Source: JACVRW01 sp035705985
GTDB lineage: Bacteria; Actinomycetota; Thermoleophilia; Solirubrobacterales; Thermoleophilaceae
Assembly: GCA_035705985.1 (NCBI GenBank)
Contig: DASSVP010000209.1
Location: forward strand, 1 to 7,755
Length of the DNA: 7,755 bases
Direction of reading: 5' to 3'
A program made the position numbers and the translations under genes. The notes beneath the pieces are model-generated. The model had not been told where the DNA came from. It was given only the letters and a program-made list of their open reading frames with translations, and did no database searches. Below are positions 1 to 6,618 of the stretch, one piece after another (within the stretch, counting starts at the first letter, position 1; each line of letters opens with the position of its first letter).

Positions 1-1
1 G

Positions 2-634
2 TCGCGCGCCGCGCTCGCACTGCTGACGCTCGGCGACGCCGAGGCCGCTCGGGCGCTCGCCCGCGAGGACCTCGCTCGCGCCCGAAGGTGGGGCGCCCCG
101 AGCGGCATCGGGATCGCGCTGCACGCCATCGGGGTGGCGGACGACGGCGTAGCGGGCGTCGAGCGGCTGACGGAGGCGGTCGAGGCGCTCGACCAGTCCC
201 CGGCACGGCTCGAGCATGCGCGTGCGCTCACGGACCTCGGCGCCGCGCTCCGACGGGGCAACCGCCGCTCCGCCGCGCGGCGCGCTCTGCACGACGGACT
301 CCGAGGCGCCGAGCGCTGCGGCGCGCGCGCGCTGGCCGACCGGGCCCGCACCGAGCTGAGGGCTGCCGGCGGGCGCTCGAGCACGCGCGACGCGTCCGGC
401 GTGGACCAGCTGACCGCCTCGGAGCAGCGGGTCGCCGAGCTGGCGGCACAGGGCCTCAGCAATCCCGAGATCGCTCAGGCGCTGTTCGTCACCCGCAAGA
501 CCGTCGAGACGCACCTCAGCCACGTCTACGGAAAGCTCGGCATCTCCGGCCGCGGCCGGCTCGTACACGTGCTCGGGATATCAGGGACGAAGATCGGTGA
601 ACTCCCTGAGGTCGGAGCGGCGGCGGACGCGTAG
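2..634 (+). CDS. LuxR-family LAL-type regulator, first tandem copy, C-terminal part only (5' end outside window)
   Basis: The reading frame is open from the left edge to TAG at 632-634, giving 210 residues. The first ~130 residues are helical, Ala/Arg/Leu-rich sequence like the TPR-like repeats of large LuxR ATPase regulators. The end is a GerE/LuxR helix-turn-helix, beginning QLTASEQRVAELAAQG and containing the recognition segment VTRKTVETHLSHVYGKLGI. It should therefore be a DNA-binding transcriptional regulator. The missing N-terminus is expected to carry an AAA/P-loop ATPase domain, as in its neighbour; this is inferred from the paralogue, to which roughly two thirds of residues match by eye with no gap. 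Where the paralogue stops after SGT, this copy reads on for 14 residues (KIGELPEVGAAADA). The ancestral stop codon is AAG here, and the tail is translated from former promoter DNA. The TAG stop is also the first half of the next gene's -10 box. Confidence 0.9.
   Translation, partial: SRAALALLTLGDAEAARALAREDLARARRWGAPSGIGIALHAIGVADDGVAGVERLTEAVEALDQSPARLEHARALTDLGAALRRGNRRSAARRALHDGLRGAERCGARALADRARTELRAAGGRSSTRDASGVDQLTASEQRVAELAAQGLSNPEIAQALFVTRKTVETHLSHVYGKLGISGRGRLVHVLGISGTKIGELPEVGAAADA
599..613 (+). promoter_or_regulatory. Imperfect counterpart of the candidate operator before the second LuxR gene
   Basis: GAACTC-CCT-GAGGTC is the aligned copy of the perfect repeat at 3537-3551, with one mismatched pair. 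It overlaps the -35 hexamer of the second regulator's promoter in the same way, and is translated here as part of the first regulator's C-terminal tail. Confidence 0.33.
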
Positions 635-644
635 CGTGCGTTCG
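609..644 (+). promoter_or_regulatory. Probable leaderless promoter of the second LuxR gene
   Basis: AGGTCG (609-614) lies 17 bases before TAGCGT (632-637), a TANNNT-type actinobacterial -10 box. The ATG at 645 begins 8 bases after the box, where transcription would start. The -35 match to TTGACA is weak. Support comes from the identical layout ahead of the exporter gene. The box overlaps the stop codon of the upstream regulator. Confidence 0.5.
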
Positions 645-3530
645 ATGAATTTCGCCGCTCCCAGCGGTCTTATCGGTGAGATGAGCGTTCAGTGGACCGC
701 GGCGCTGCTCGAGCGCGAGGAAGAGCTCGCCATAGCGCACGACGCGCTTGCGGATGCCGAGCGTAGGCGCGGCCGCGTCGTGCTCGTGGAGGCCGCGCCC
801 GGTCTCGGCAAGACCAGCCTCCTGCGGGCGTTCGGCGAGATCGCCGCCGAGGAGGGCTTCACCGTCGTTCGTGCACGCGCCACGGAGCTCGAGCGCGACT
901 TCGCCTTTGGATGTGTCCGCCAGCTGCTCGACCCGGTTGTCGCCAGCGCGTCGGACGCAGACCGCGACGCGCGCTTCTCCGGCGCCGCCGCATTGGCCCG
1001 CTGCCTGTTCATACCGTGTAGTGACGACCGGCAGAGCGACGAGCCCTCGATGGACGGCCGCTTTGCGATGCTCCACGGGCTCTACTGGCTCATCAACGAC
1101 CTGGCGGCCGACGGACCCCTGGCTGTGTTGGCCGATGACGTCCAGTGGGCGGATCCGGAGTCGCTCGGATTTCTCAGCTACCTCGCGGCTCGTCTCGACG
1201 GTCTTCCACTGGTCGTCTTGGCCACCGCTCGCCCGGGCGAGGGGGACGTTGCGGGGGTGGTCCGCCTCGCCGCCGGCACCGACACGGCCGTCGTACGGCC
1301 GCGCCCGCTCAGTCTGGAAGCCATAGGCGCGCTCTGCAGGCGCATGCTCGGCGACGACGTATCGCCCGAGTTCGTGGCCGCCTGCGGCGAGGCGACAGGC
1401 GGCAACCCGTTCTTCGTGGAGGAGCTGCTGCGCGAAGCCGCCGAGCGGCGCATCTCGACGGACGCGCGCGATGCAGACGAGGCGCGCCAGATCGGACCCT
1501 CGGCGGTGGCGCGCGCGGTGCTCCTGCGTTTGTCGGGCCGGCCCCAGGCTGCGACCGAACTCGTAAATGCCGTGGCGGTCCTGGGCGATGGCGCCGCTCT
1601 GGGCGAGGCCGCCGAGCTCGCTCGCCTCTCCGAGGGCGAGGCTGCCGAGGCGGCAGACGTGCTCGTGCGGCTCGCGATCCTCAAACAGGGCGACGGGCTC
1701 GAGTTCGCGCACGGGATAGTCAGAGCCGCCGTCTGCCGTGACCTCGGCCCGATCGAACGCGCGCGGGCCCACGCGGTCGCGGCAAGGATCCTCTCGCGTC
1801 GGGGAGCTCCTGAGGAGCGGATTGCCGCGCAGATCGCCGCCGCCGAGCCGTCGGGCGATCCCGGCCGCGTCGAGCTGCTACGCCGCGTCGCGATGAGCGC
1901 GCTGGCCCGGGGGGCGCCCGCGGCGGCGGTCTCATGGCTTCGCCGCGCGATGCGCGAGCCGCCTCCACCCGAGTCGATGGTCTCCGTTCTGCTCGAGCTC
2001 GGGTCCGCCGAGCTGCGGTTGGGATCACCCGAGGCGGTCGACCGGCTCCAGGCCGCGGTCGACCGCATCGAGGAGCCCGGCATGCTCGCGATCGCATCGC
2101 GCCAGCTGGCTCTTGCGCTGGCCGTTGCCGGCCAGTCCAACCGCGCGGTAGGCGTGCTGGAGGGAGCAATCGATGCTCTGGAGCCGGACGATCGCGAGCT
2201 CGCTCTGCTGCTCGAATCCGAGCTCGCCTCCCATGCACACCAGGCCAGCGGTGTGACGCAGGCGCTCGCCGTCAAGCGGCTGGAGCGCCACCAGGACCTC
2301 GCCGGCCGCACTCGAGGCGAGCGGCTGGTGCTAGCGAGCCGAGCGTACGAGCGCGCGCGCGCGAGCGACAGCGCCGAGGAGGCGGCCGTGCAGCTGAACA
2401 CCGCGCTCGACGGTGGGCGGCTTCTGCGCGACCTCCAACTCGACCTTGCCGGGCCCCTCTACTGGCTGGTCATCGGGCTTCTGCCCACGGATTCGCTCGA
2501 CGTCGCGGAGGCCTCGGTGGAGCAGGCGCTCGCCGAAGCGCGGGAACGTGGCGCGATCCCGCCGGCGGCGTTTCTCACCACCCGCCGCGGGTGGATAGCA
2601 CTCAGGCGCGGCTGGGTAGGGCGGGCGGAAGCGGACGCGCGCACGGGCGTCCAGCTGCTGAAGTGTCACAAGATTCCACTCGGCATGCCGTTCGCGGTCG
2701 CGTTGTTGATCCGAACGTTGATCGAGCTGGGCGAGCTCGACGAGGCGGACGCGGTGCTGCGCGAGCGAGGGCTCGGCGTAGAGATCCCGCTCGGCCCGGG
2801 GAACAACTTCCTCTTCGAGGCACGTGCGATGCTGCGCCTCGCCCAGGGCAGATCCGACGAGGCGTTCGACGGCCTGATGGAGTTCGGGCGCCTGGACGAG
2901 CAGTGGGGAGGCGCGCACCCGGTCGCCTCCCGCTGGCGCTCCCAAGCGGCGCTGGCACTTGCACTGATGGGGGATTCGGAGGGGGCATGCGCGTTGGCCG
3001 CGGAGGACTTGCAGCGCGCGCGCCGGTGGGGTGCAGCCAGCGGCATCGGCATCGCGCTCCGAGCCAGCGCGCTCGTGGACGCCGGCGAGGCGCAGACGCG
3101 CCTGCTGCGTGACGCTGCCGAAGTTCTCGAGCGGTCGCCTGCACGACTCGAGTACGTCCGTGCGCTCGCCGACCTCGGCGGCGCGCTGAGGCGCGCTAAT
3201 CAGCGCGCGGACGCGCGCGGCGTCCTCGAGAGCGCGCTGGCGCTGGCGAACCGGCTGGGCGCGCGCGCTCTGTCACAGCGCGCCAGCGTCGAGCTGCGAG
3301 CGGCCGGAGGCCGGTCGAGCGATCCGAACGGGGTAGGCACCGCACAGCTGACTGCCTCCGAGCTGCGTGTGGCCGAGCTTGCCGCGACGGGCCAGACCAA
3401 CCCCGAGATCGCGCAGGCCCTGTTCGTGACCCGCAAGACGGTCGAGACGCACCTCGGCCACGTCTACGCAAAGCTGGGAATCTCGGGTCGGGGGGAGCTT
3501 CACCTGGCCCTCGCAAGTTCAGGGACGTAA
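645..3530 (+). CDS. LuxR-family transcriptional regulator with N-terminal AAA ATPase domain (LAL/MalT-like), second tandem copy
   Basis: A cytoplasmic signal-responsive transcription regulator of 961 residues, within the usual size for the family. Order of domains: an LLERE motif near residue 21 that opens the ATPase module; a Walker A-like loop at 50-57 (AAPGLGKT); Walker B with LADD at 162-165 followed by VQWAD; a GGNPFFVEELL block at 252-262 typical of these ATPases; about 550 residues of helical TPR-like repeats; and a GerE/LuxR HTH at ~901-951. The first Walker A position, usually Gly, is Ala. Such proteins use the NTPase module as a ligand-gated switch; the ligand here is unknown. The start at 645 is chosen because a TAGCGT box ends 7 bases before it, as expected for a leaderless mRNA, and no good ribosome binding site is seen. 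Alternatives are ATG at 681 (949 residues), which leaves 8 residues before LLERE, and GTG at 597, which overlaps the upstream gene. The gene lies directly upstream of the exporter genes. Confidence 0.93.
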   Translation: MNFAAPSGLIGEMSVQWTAALLEREEELAIAHDALADAERRRGRVVLVEAAPGLGKTSLLRAFGEIAAEEGFTVVRARATELERDFAFGCVRQLLDPVVASASDADRDARFSGAAALARCLFIPCSDDRQSDEPSMDGRFAMLHGLYWLINDLAADGPLAVLADDVQWADPESLGFLSYLAARLDGLPLVVLATARPGEGDVAGVVRLAAGTDTAVVRPRPLSLEAIGALCRRMLGDDVSPEFVAACGEATGGNPFFVEELLREAAERRISTDARDADEARQIGPSAVARAVLLRLSGRPQAATELVNAVAVLGDGAALGEAAELARLSEGEAAEAADVLVRLAILKQGDGLEFAHGIVRAAVCRDLGPIERARAHAVAARILSRRGAPEERIAAQIAAAEPSGDPGRVELLRRVAMSALARGAPAAAVSWLRRAMREPPPPESMVSVLLELGSAELRLGSPEAVDRLQAAVDRIEEPGMLAIASRQLALALAVAGQSNRAVGVLEGAIDALEPDDRELALLLESELASHAHQASGVTQALAVKRLERHQDLAGRTRGERLVLASRAYERARASDSAEEAAVQLNTALDGGRLLRDLQLDLAGPLYWLVIGLLPTDSLDVAEASVEQALAEARERGAIPPAAFLTTRRGWIALRRGWVGRAEADARTGVQLLKCHKIPLGMPFAVALLIRTLIELGELDEADAVLRERGLGVEIPLGPGNNFLFEARAMLRLAQGRSDEAFDGLMEFGRLDEQWGGAHPVASRWRSQAALALALMGDSEGACALAAEDLQRARRWGAASGIGIALRASALVDAGEAQTRLLRDAAEVLERSPARLEYVRALADLGGALRRANQRADARGVLESALALANRLGARALSQRASVELRAAGGRSSDPNGVGTAQLTASELRVAELAATGQTNPEIAQALFVTRKTVETHLGHVYAKLGISGRGELHLALASSGT

Positions 3531-3575
3531 GTCGGGGACCTCCCCGAGGTCGCACGGCCGGTCCGCGCGTACGTT
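2940..3575 (+). repeat. Tandem duplication, unit 2 (pairs with 2-637)
   Basis: The end of the second regulator, its stop codon, the inverted repeat and the promoter of the exporter gene. Offset to unit 1 is a constant 2938 bases, including the non-coding part. Confidence 0.75.
3533..3551 (+). promoter_or_regulatory. Nested inverted repeats overlapping the -35 region; candidate operator
   Basis: GACCTC-CCC-GAGGTC (3537-3551) is a perfect 6-base inverted repeat with a 3-base centre. It overlaps a second one, CGGGGA-CC-TCCCCG (3533-3546), so only one could fold at a time in RNA. They start 2 bases after the regulator stop codon and reach into the -35 hexamer of the exporter promoter. No U-run follows, so a classical terminator is unlikely and an operator is the better guess. 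Confidence 0.4.
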
Positions 3576-3581
3576 CGCCGA
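3547..3581 (+). promoter_or_regulatory. Probable leaderless promoter of the exporter operon
   Basis: AGGTCG (3547-3552), a 17-base spacer and TACGTT (3570-3575) repeat the layout seen ahead of the second regulator. The exporter ATG follows 6 bases later, with no ribosome binding site, so the transcript probably starts at the ATG. This is an inference from spacing and duplication. Confidence 0.5.
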
Positions 3582-5042
3582 ATGGCTGACGAACGCAACC
3601 GCTGGAAGGCCCTCTACGTCCTCTGCGTCGGGATGCTCATGATCGTCCTCGACGCGACGATCGTGAACGTCGCGCTGCCGTCGATCCAGCACGACCTCGG
3701 CTTCTCGCAGAGCGACCTCGCCTGGGTCGTGAACGCATACCTGATCGCGTTCGGCGGGCTGCTCCTGCTCGCGGGCCGGCTCGGAGACCTGGTCGGACAG
3801 CGCCGCGTCTTTCTGCTCGGGCTGGCGGTCTTCACCACGGCCTCGCTCGCCTGCGCCGTCGCCCAGAGCCAAGGGGTCCTGGTTGGCGCGCGCTTCGTGC
3901 AGGGCGTCGGCGGCGCGCTCACGTCCGCCGTGATCCTCGGGATGGTCGTGACGACTTTCCCCGAGCCTCGCGAGCAGGCCAAGGCGATCGGGATCTACAC
4001 CTTCGTGGCAGTCGCGGGCGGCTCAATCGGGCTCCTCGTCGGCGGCGTCCTCACGGAGGCGATCGACTGGCACTGGATCTTCTTCGTCAATCTCCCGATC
4101 GGCGTCGCGACAGCGCTGCTCGCGATGCGCTACGTGCCGACCCGGCCGGGCATCGGCCTGCGCCACGGGGCCGACGTCGTCGGCGCGGTCGTGCTCACCG
4201 GCGGCGTGATGCTGCTCGTCTTCAGCATCGTCGATGCCGCCGAGCAGGGCTGGGGGTCGGCGCAGACGCTCGGCCTAGGCGCTGTCGCGCTCCTGTTACT
4301 GGCTGCGTTCGTCGCCCGCCAGGCGCGGGTGGCGAACCCGCTCGTCCCGCTGCGCATCTTCCGCTCGCGCAACGTATCCGGGGCGAACCTCGTCCAGGCG
4401 CTGCTCGTCGTGGGGATGTTCGGGATGTTCTTCCTGGGGGCCCTCTACATGCAACGGATCCTCGGCTACGACGCACTCGAGGTCGGGCTCGCGTTCCTTC
4501 CGACGACGCTCGTCATGGGCGTGATGTCGTTCGGCGTGTCGGCGCGGCTGAACGTGCGGTACGGGCCGAAGGCGACGCTGCTCCCGAGCATGATCGCAGT
4601 CGGAACCGGCCTGATCTTGTTCACGCAGACGCCCGTCGACGCGACCTACGTGGCCGACATCGCGCCCGCGCTCCTGCTACTCGGGCTCGGCGCGGGCCTG
4701 GCATTCCCGTCGCTGATGACGCTCGCCATGTCGGGCGCGACGCCGACCGACTCGGGTCTCGCCTCGGGGCTCGTGAACACGTCGGTGCAGGTTGGCGGCG
4801 CGCTCGGCCTGGCGGTGCTCACGACGTTCGCGACCGACCGTACCGAGGCGCTCCGATCGAACGGCGAGGCGGTCACGGCAGCACTTAACTCGGGCTACCA
4901 CTTGGCGTACGCGATCGGTACGGCGCTGGTGGCCGTCGCGCTCGTCGTCGCTGCCGCGGTGCTGCGCCCGGTGCCCACCCCGGCCGTCGAGCCGAGACCG
5001 GCCGAACGGGACCCCGAACCAGCCTACGAAGAGGCGGCGTGA
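3582..5042 (+). CDS. MFS transporter, DHA2 family (EmrB/QacA-like, 14 TM) drug/metabolite:proton antiporter
   Basis: An inner-membrane exporter of 486 residues, the usual length for 14-helix MFS drug antiporters. Seen in order: helix 1 with the DHA2 signature LDATIVNVALP (23-33), loop 2-3 motif A as GRLGDLVGQRR (65-75), motif B as RFVQGVGGA (104-112), a helix 5 motif C region GGSIGLLVGG (146-155), then WHWIFFVNLPIG (163-174). Hydrophobic helices follow to ~residue 465, with a polar, Pro/Glu-rich tail. Motif C normally reads GPxxGG; here the Pro is Leu151, which is unusual but leaves the glycines. Family members export hydrophobic drugs or secondary metabolites using the proton gradient; the substrate cannot be read from sequence. 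ATG at 3582 lies 6 bases after a TACGTT -10 box, so the mRNA is probably leaderless. The stop overlaps the GTG start of the PAP2 gene by 4 bases. Placement behind two LuxR regulators suggests they control it. Confidence 0.94.
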   Translation: MADERNRWKALYVLCVGMLMIVLDATIVNVALPSIQHDLGFSQSDLAWVVNAYLIAFGGLLLLAGRLGDLVGQRRVFLLGLAVFTTASLACAVAQSQGVLVGARFVQGVGGALTSAVILGMVVTTFPEPREQAKAIGIYTFVAVAGGSIGLLVGGVLTEAIDWHWIFFVNLPIGVATALLAMRYVPTRPGIGLRHGADVVGAVVLTGGVMLLVFSIVDAAEQGWGSAQTLGLGAVALLLLAAFVARQARVANPLVPLRIFRSRNVSGANLVQALLVVGMFGMFFLGALYMQRILGYDALEVGLAFLPTTLVMGVMSFGVSARLNVRYGPKATLLPSMIAVGTGLILFTQTPVDATYVADIAPALLLLGLGAGLAFPSLMTLAMSGATPTDSGLASGLVNTSVQVGGALGLAVLTTFATDRTEALRSNGEAVTAALNSGYHLAYAIGTALVAVALVVAAAVLRPVPTPAVEPRPAERDPEPAYEEAA

Positions 5043-5761
5043 CGCTGCGCGCGAACTGGACGTCGCAGGCACTGCTGTTCGGAGCGGCCTATCTCGCGTA
5101 CAGCGCTTCCCGCTGGGTCATAACAGGCGACGAGCTGACCGCGGTCGAGCACGCGCGTCGGATCGTCAACGTGGAGGCAGCTGCCGGCGTCGCCGTCGAG
5201 GCGTCGGTGCAGCGCGCGCTTGACGGCACGATCGTGCTCTGGCTGCTGAACCACGCTTACATCGCCGCGCAGGTGGTCGTCGTCCCGGCGGCGCTTGCAT
5301 GGCTGTATCGCCGCGACCGCCGCATCTACCGCCGCCTGCGCGACACGGTCCTCCTGACGTGGATGCTCGCGCTGCCCGTGTTCGCGTTCTACCCCGTCGC
5401 GCCGCCACGGCTCGCCGAGCTCGGCATCGCCGACACGATCACGGGCCAGACCGGGATCGCGCTGGACTCCAAGCTGACGACCAGCTTCTACAACGAGTTC
5501 GCCGCCGTGCCGTCGCTGCACTGCGGGTTCGCCCTGGCGGTTGCCGTGGCGCTCGCCGCCGGCGCGCGGCACTGGTGGTCGCGCCTGACGGCGCTCGCCT
5601 GGGCGCCGACGATCTTCGTCGCGGTCGTGGCGACCGGGAACCACTTCGTGCTGGACGTCACGGCCGGCGTCGCCATCACCGCGGTCGGCTACGGCGTCTC
5701 GGAGCTGCTCGTCAGAAGGCCGCTGACCGCGCGTGGAGGAAGGCCATGCACCCAGGCCTAG
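5039..5761 (+). CDS. Membrane PAP2-superfamily protein, Aur1/inositolphosphotransferase-like
   Basis: A 240-residue integral membrane protein with about five or six hydrophobic segments. It carries the phosphatase/transferase motifs of the PAP2_3 (Aur1/Ipt1-like) branch: YPVAPPRL at 118-125, VPSLHCGFAL at 157-166 with catalytic His161, and GNHFVLDVTAG at 200-210 with His202 and Asp206 forming the expected His/His/Asp set. Such enzymes cleave or transfer phosphoryl-head groups on membrane lipids or polyprenyl phosphates; which one cannot be decided here. The GTG start forms a GTGA overlap with the stop of the exporter gene. A GAGG at 5031-5034 lies 4 bases upstream, so translation is probably coupled. 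Expression with a drug exporter suggests envelope remodelling alongside efflux, but that is inference. A simple lipid phosphatase (PAP2) is the alternative call. Confidence 0.88.
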   Translation: MTLRANWTSQALLFGAAYLAYSASRWVITGDELTAVEHARRIVNVEAAAGVAVEASVQRALDGTIVLWLLNHAYIAAQVVVVPAALAWLYRRDRRIYRRLRDTVLLTWMLALPVFAFYPVAPPRLAELGIADTITGQTGIALDSKLTTSFYNEFAAVPSLHCGFALAVAVALAAGARHWWSRLTALAWAPTIFVAVVATGNHFVLDVTAGVAITAVGYGVSELLVRRPLTARGGRPCTQA

Positions 5762-5832
5762 GCTGCCGAGCGCTCTGGCACACGTCGAGGAGCTACGTCG
5801 TCTGCCGCCTCGCGGCGTGTACGCGGCGGTGA
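5746..5832 (+). CDS. Possible 28-residue small ORF with strong ribosome binding site
   Basis: An ATG at 5746 is preceded by GGAGGA (5735-5740) with a 5-base gap, a better ribosome binding site than that of any annotated neighbour. The ORF overlaps the end of the PAP2 gene in another frame and runs to TGA at 5830-5832, 31 bases before the VOC gene. The predicted peptide begins MHPGLGCRALWHTS, has three Cys and several Arg, and matches no family I recognise. Third codon positions are about 85% G/C by count, which is only weak support in DNA this GC-rich. It could be a small protein, a leader that couples VOC translation to the upstream genes, or the front end of a lost gene. Confidence 0.28.
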   Translation: MHPGLGCRALWHTSRSYVVCRLAACTRR

Positions 5833-5863
5833 CCGACTGACAACCGAAAGGAGCAGCTACGAC

Positions 5864-6268
5864 ATGCTGGCGAACGGACGGATCGCGACGCGGCTTCCCG
5901 CTCAGGACCTCGCGCGTGCGCGAGCGTTCTATGCCGAGAAGCTGGGCCTCGAGCCGGTCGAGCAGCGGCAGGGTGGCCTGCGCTACGTCTGCGCGGCAGG
6001 GGAGTTTGCCCTTTTCGAGTCGACCGGTCGGCCCTCGGGAGCACACACGCAGATGGGTTGGGAGGTCGACGACATCGAAGCGACCGTCCGCGAGCTGCGG
6101 GCGCGCGGAGTGGTGTTTGAGGCGTACGACCTGCCCGGCCTGACGACGGTCGACGGTATCGCCGAGGTCGAGGGGAACTACCCGAGCAAGGGCAGCGGCG
6201 AGCGGGCGGCGTGGTTCCGAGACAGCGAGGGCAACATGCTCGGCATCGGTCAGCCGATCAGCCGCTAG
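5864..6268 (+). CDS. VOC-family (glyoxalase/bleomycin resistance fold) protein
   Basis: A soluble 134-residue protein of the usual single-domain size. The two βαβββ modules are visible. The first has LPAQDLARARAFYAEKLGLE at 11-30 and the strand FALFES at 48-53. The second starts GWEVDDIEATVRELRARG at 65-82 and ends with WFRDSEGNMLGIGQ at 117-130, where D120 and EGN122-124 are the typical turn. Members include glyoxalases, dioxygenases and drug-binding proteins. The expected first metal ligand (usually His in the first strand) is Thr/Arg here, so metal catalysis is doubtful and ligand binding is possible. AAAGGAG at 5847-5853 lies 10 bases before the ATG. It lies 102 bases after the PAP2 gene on the same strand, so it may be the last gene of the exporter operon. 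The specific substrate is unknown. Confidence 0.88.
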   Translation: MLANGRIATRLPAQDLARARAFYAEKLGLEPVEQRQGGLRYVCAAGEFALFESTGRPSGAHTQMGWEVDDIEATVRELRARGVVFEAYDLPGLTTVDGIAEVEGNYPSKGSGERAAWFRDSEGNMLGIGQPISR

Positions 6269-6618
6269 GCCCGGCTGCTGCCGTAGAGCACGGCTCGATA
6301 GTCCTTCATGGTTGCCGCGACGCGCGACTGCGGCCGCCAGCCGAACATGGTGATGGTGAGGCGACACCGTCGCTCGTCGAAATTCTGGCGATCCAGCGCG
6401 GAGTCCTCCGGCAAAGTCGATGCTGCGGGTGAGGGCGCGCTCAGCTTGGGGTCATGAGGAGCTCGACCGCCCGGCTGATGCCCGCGTGCTGCGCTAACCA
6501 GCGCACGACGCTTGGCTGCATGTTCCCGGCACGGTGTCCGAGAGCCTGCCGGCGACCGCCAGGTCGTAGCGGCGCAGAATCCGGAACTCCAGAGGCGCCG
6601 GCAGGGTAAGGTCGCGCC
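6265..6618 (-). pseudogene. 350-base stretch with no intact gene; coding-like minus-strand fragments in different frames
   Basis: No intact gene is supported here. Three minus-strand pieces look once-coding by residue composition and G/C third positions. Piece one, ~6525-6615, contains PLEFRILRRYDLAVAGRLSD. Piece two, 6441-6524, contains VVRWLAQHAGISRAVELLMT and ends at TGA 6443-6441. Piece three, 6265-6396, contains RLTITMFGWRPQSRVAATMK and ends at TAG 6267-6265. Pieces one and two could be joined by one frameshift near 6524. I recognise no family, so this is a guess at one or two decayed genes. The promoter of the cupin gene occupies the right end. The TAG of piece three overlaps the TAG of the VOC gene on the opposite strand. 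Confidence 0.35.
6607..6618 (+). promoter_or_regulatory. -10 box of the cupin gene, probable leaderless start
   Basis: TAAGGT (6607-6612) fits TANNNT and ends 6 bases before the GTG start, the same spacing as at the exporter. No convincing -35 hexamer is seen at the expected place (6584-6589). Confidence 0.42.

Larger units (their letters stand above)
2..637 (+). repeat. Tandem duplication, unit 1 (pairs with 2940-3575)
   Basis: The end of the first regulator plus the promoter behind it. It aligns with 2940-3575 without any insertion or deletion over 636 bases, with many substitutions, so the duplication is old. Unit 1 continues beyond the left edge. Confidence 0.75.

Noticed and set aside
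597..644. GTG at 597 as start of the second regulator
   Set aside because: It would overlap the first regulator by 38 bases and add 16 Arg/Ser-rich residues encoded by the duplicated promoter. No ribosome binding site supports it.
516..2401. Long open frames on the minus strand opposite the second regulator
   Set aside because: Compositions are low-complexity Arg/Ser/Ala/Gly with no domain, and they mirror the codon bias of the real + strand gene. Such antisense frames are usual in very GC-rich DNA.
1934..3112. 392-residue + strand frame inside the second regulator
   Set aside because: Arg-rich shifted-frame shadow of the regulator's TPR-like region, with no recognisable domain.
6280..6294. 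GCCGT-AGAGC-ACGGC hairpin after the VOC gene as terminator
   Set aside because: Only a 5-base stem with no T-run on either strand; expected by chance in this composition.
5024..6367. 447-residue minus-strand open frame starting MSPHHHHVRL
   Set aside because: It is antisense to the PAP2 and VOC genes, which have clear motifs. The four His arise from a GATGGTGATGGTGAGG stretch read backwards, and no family is seen.
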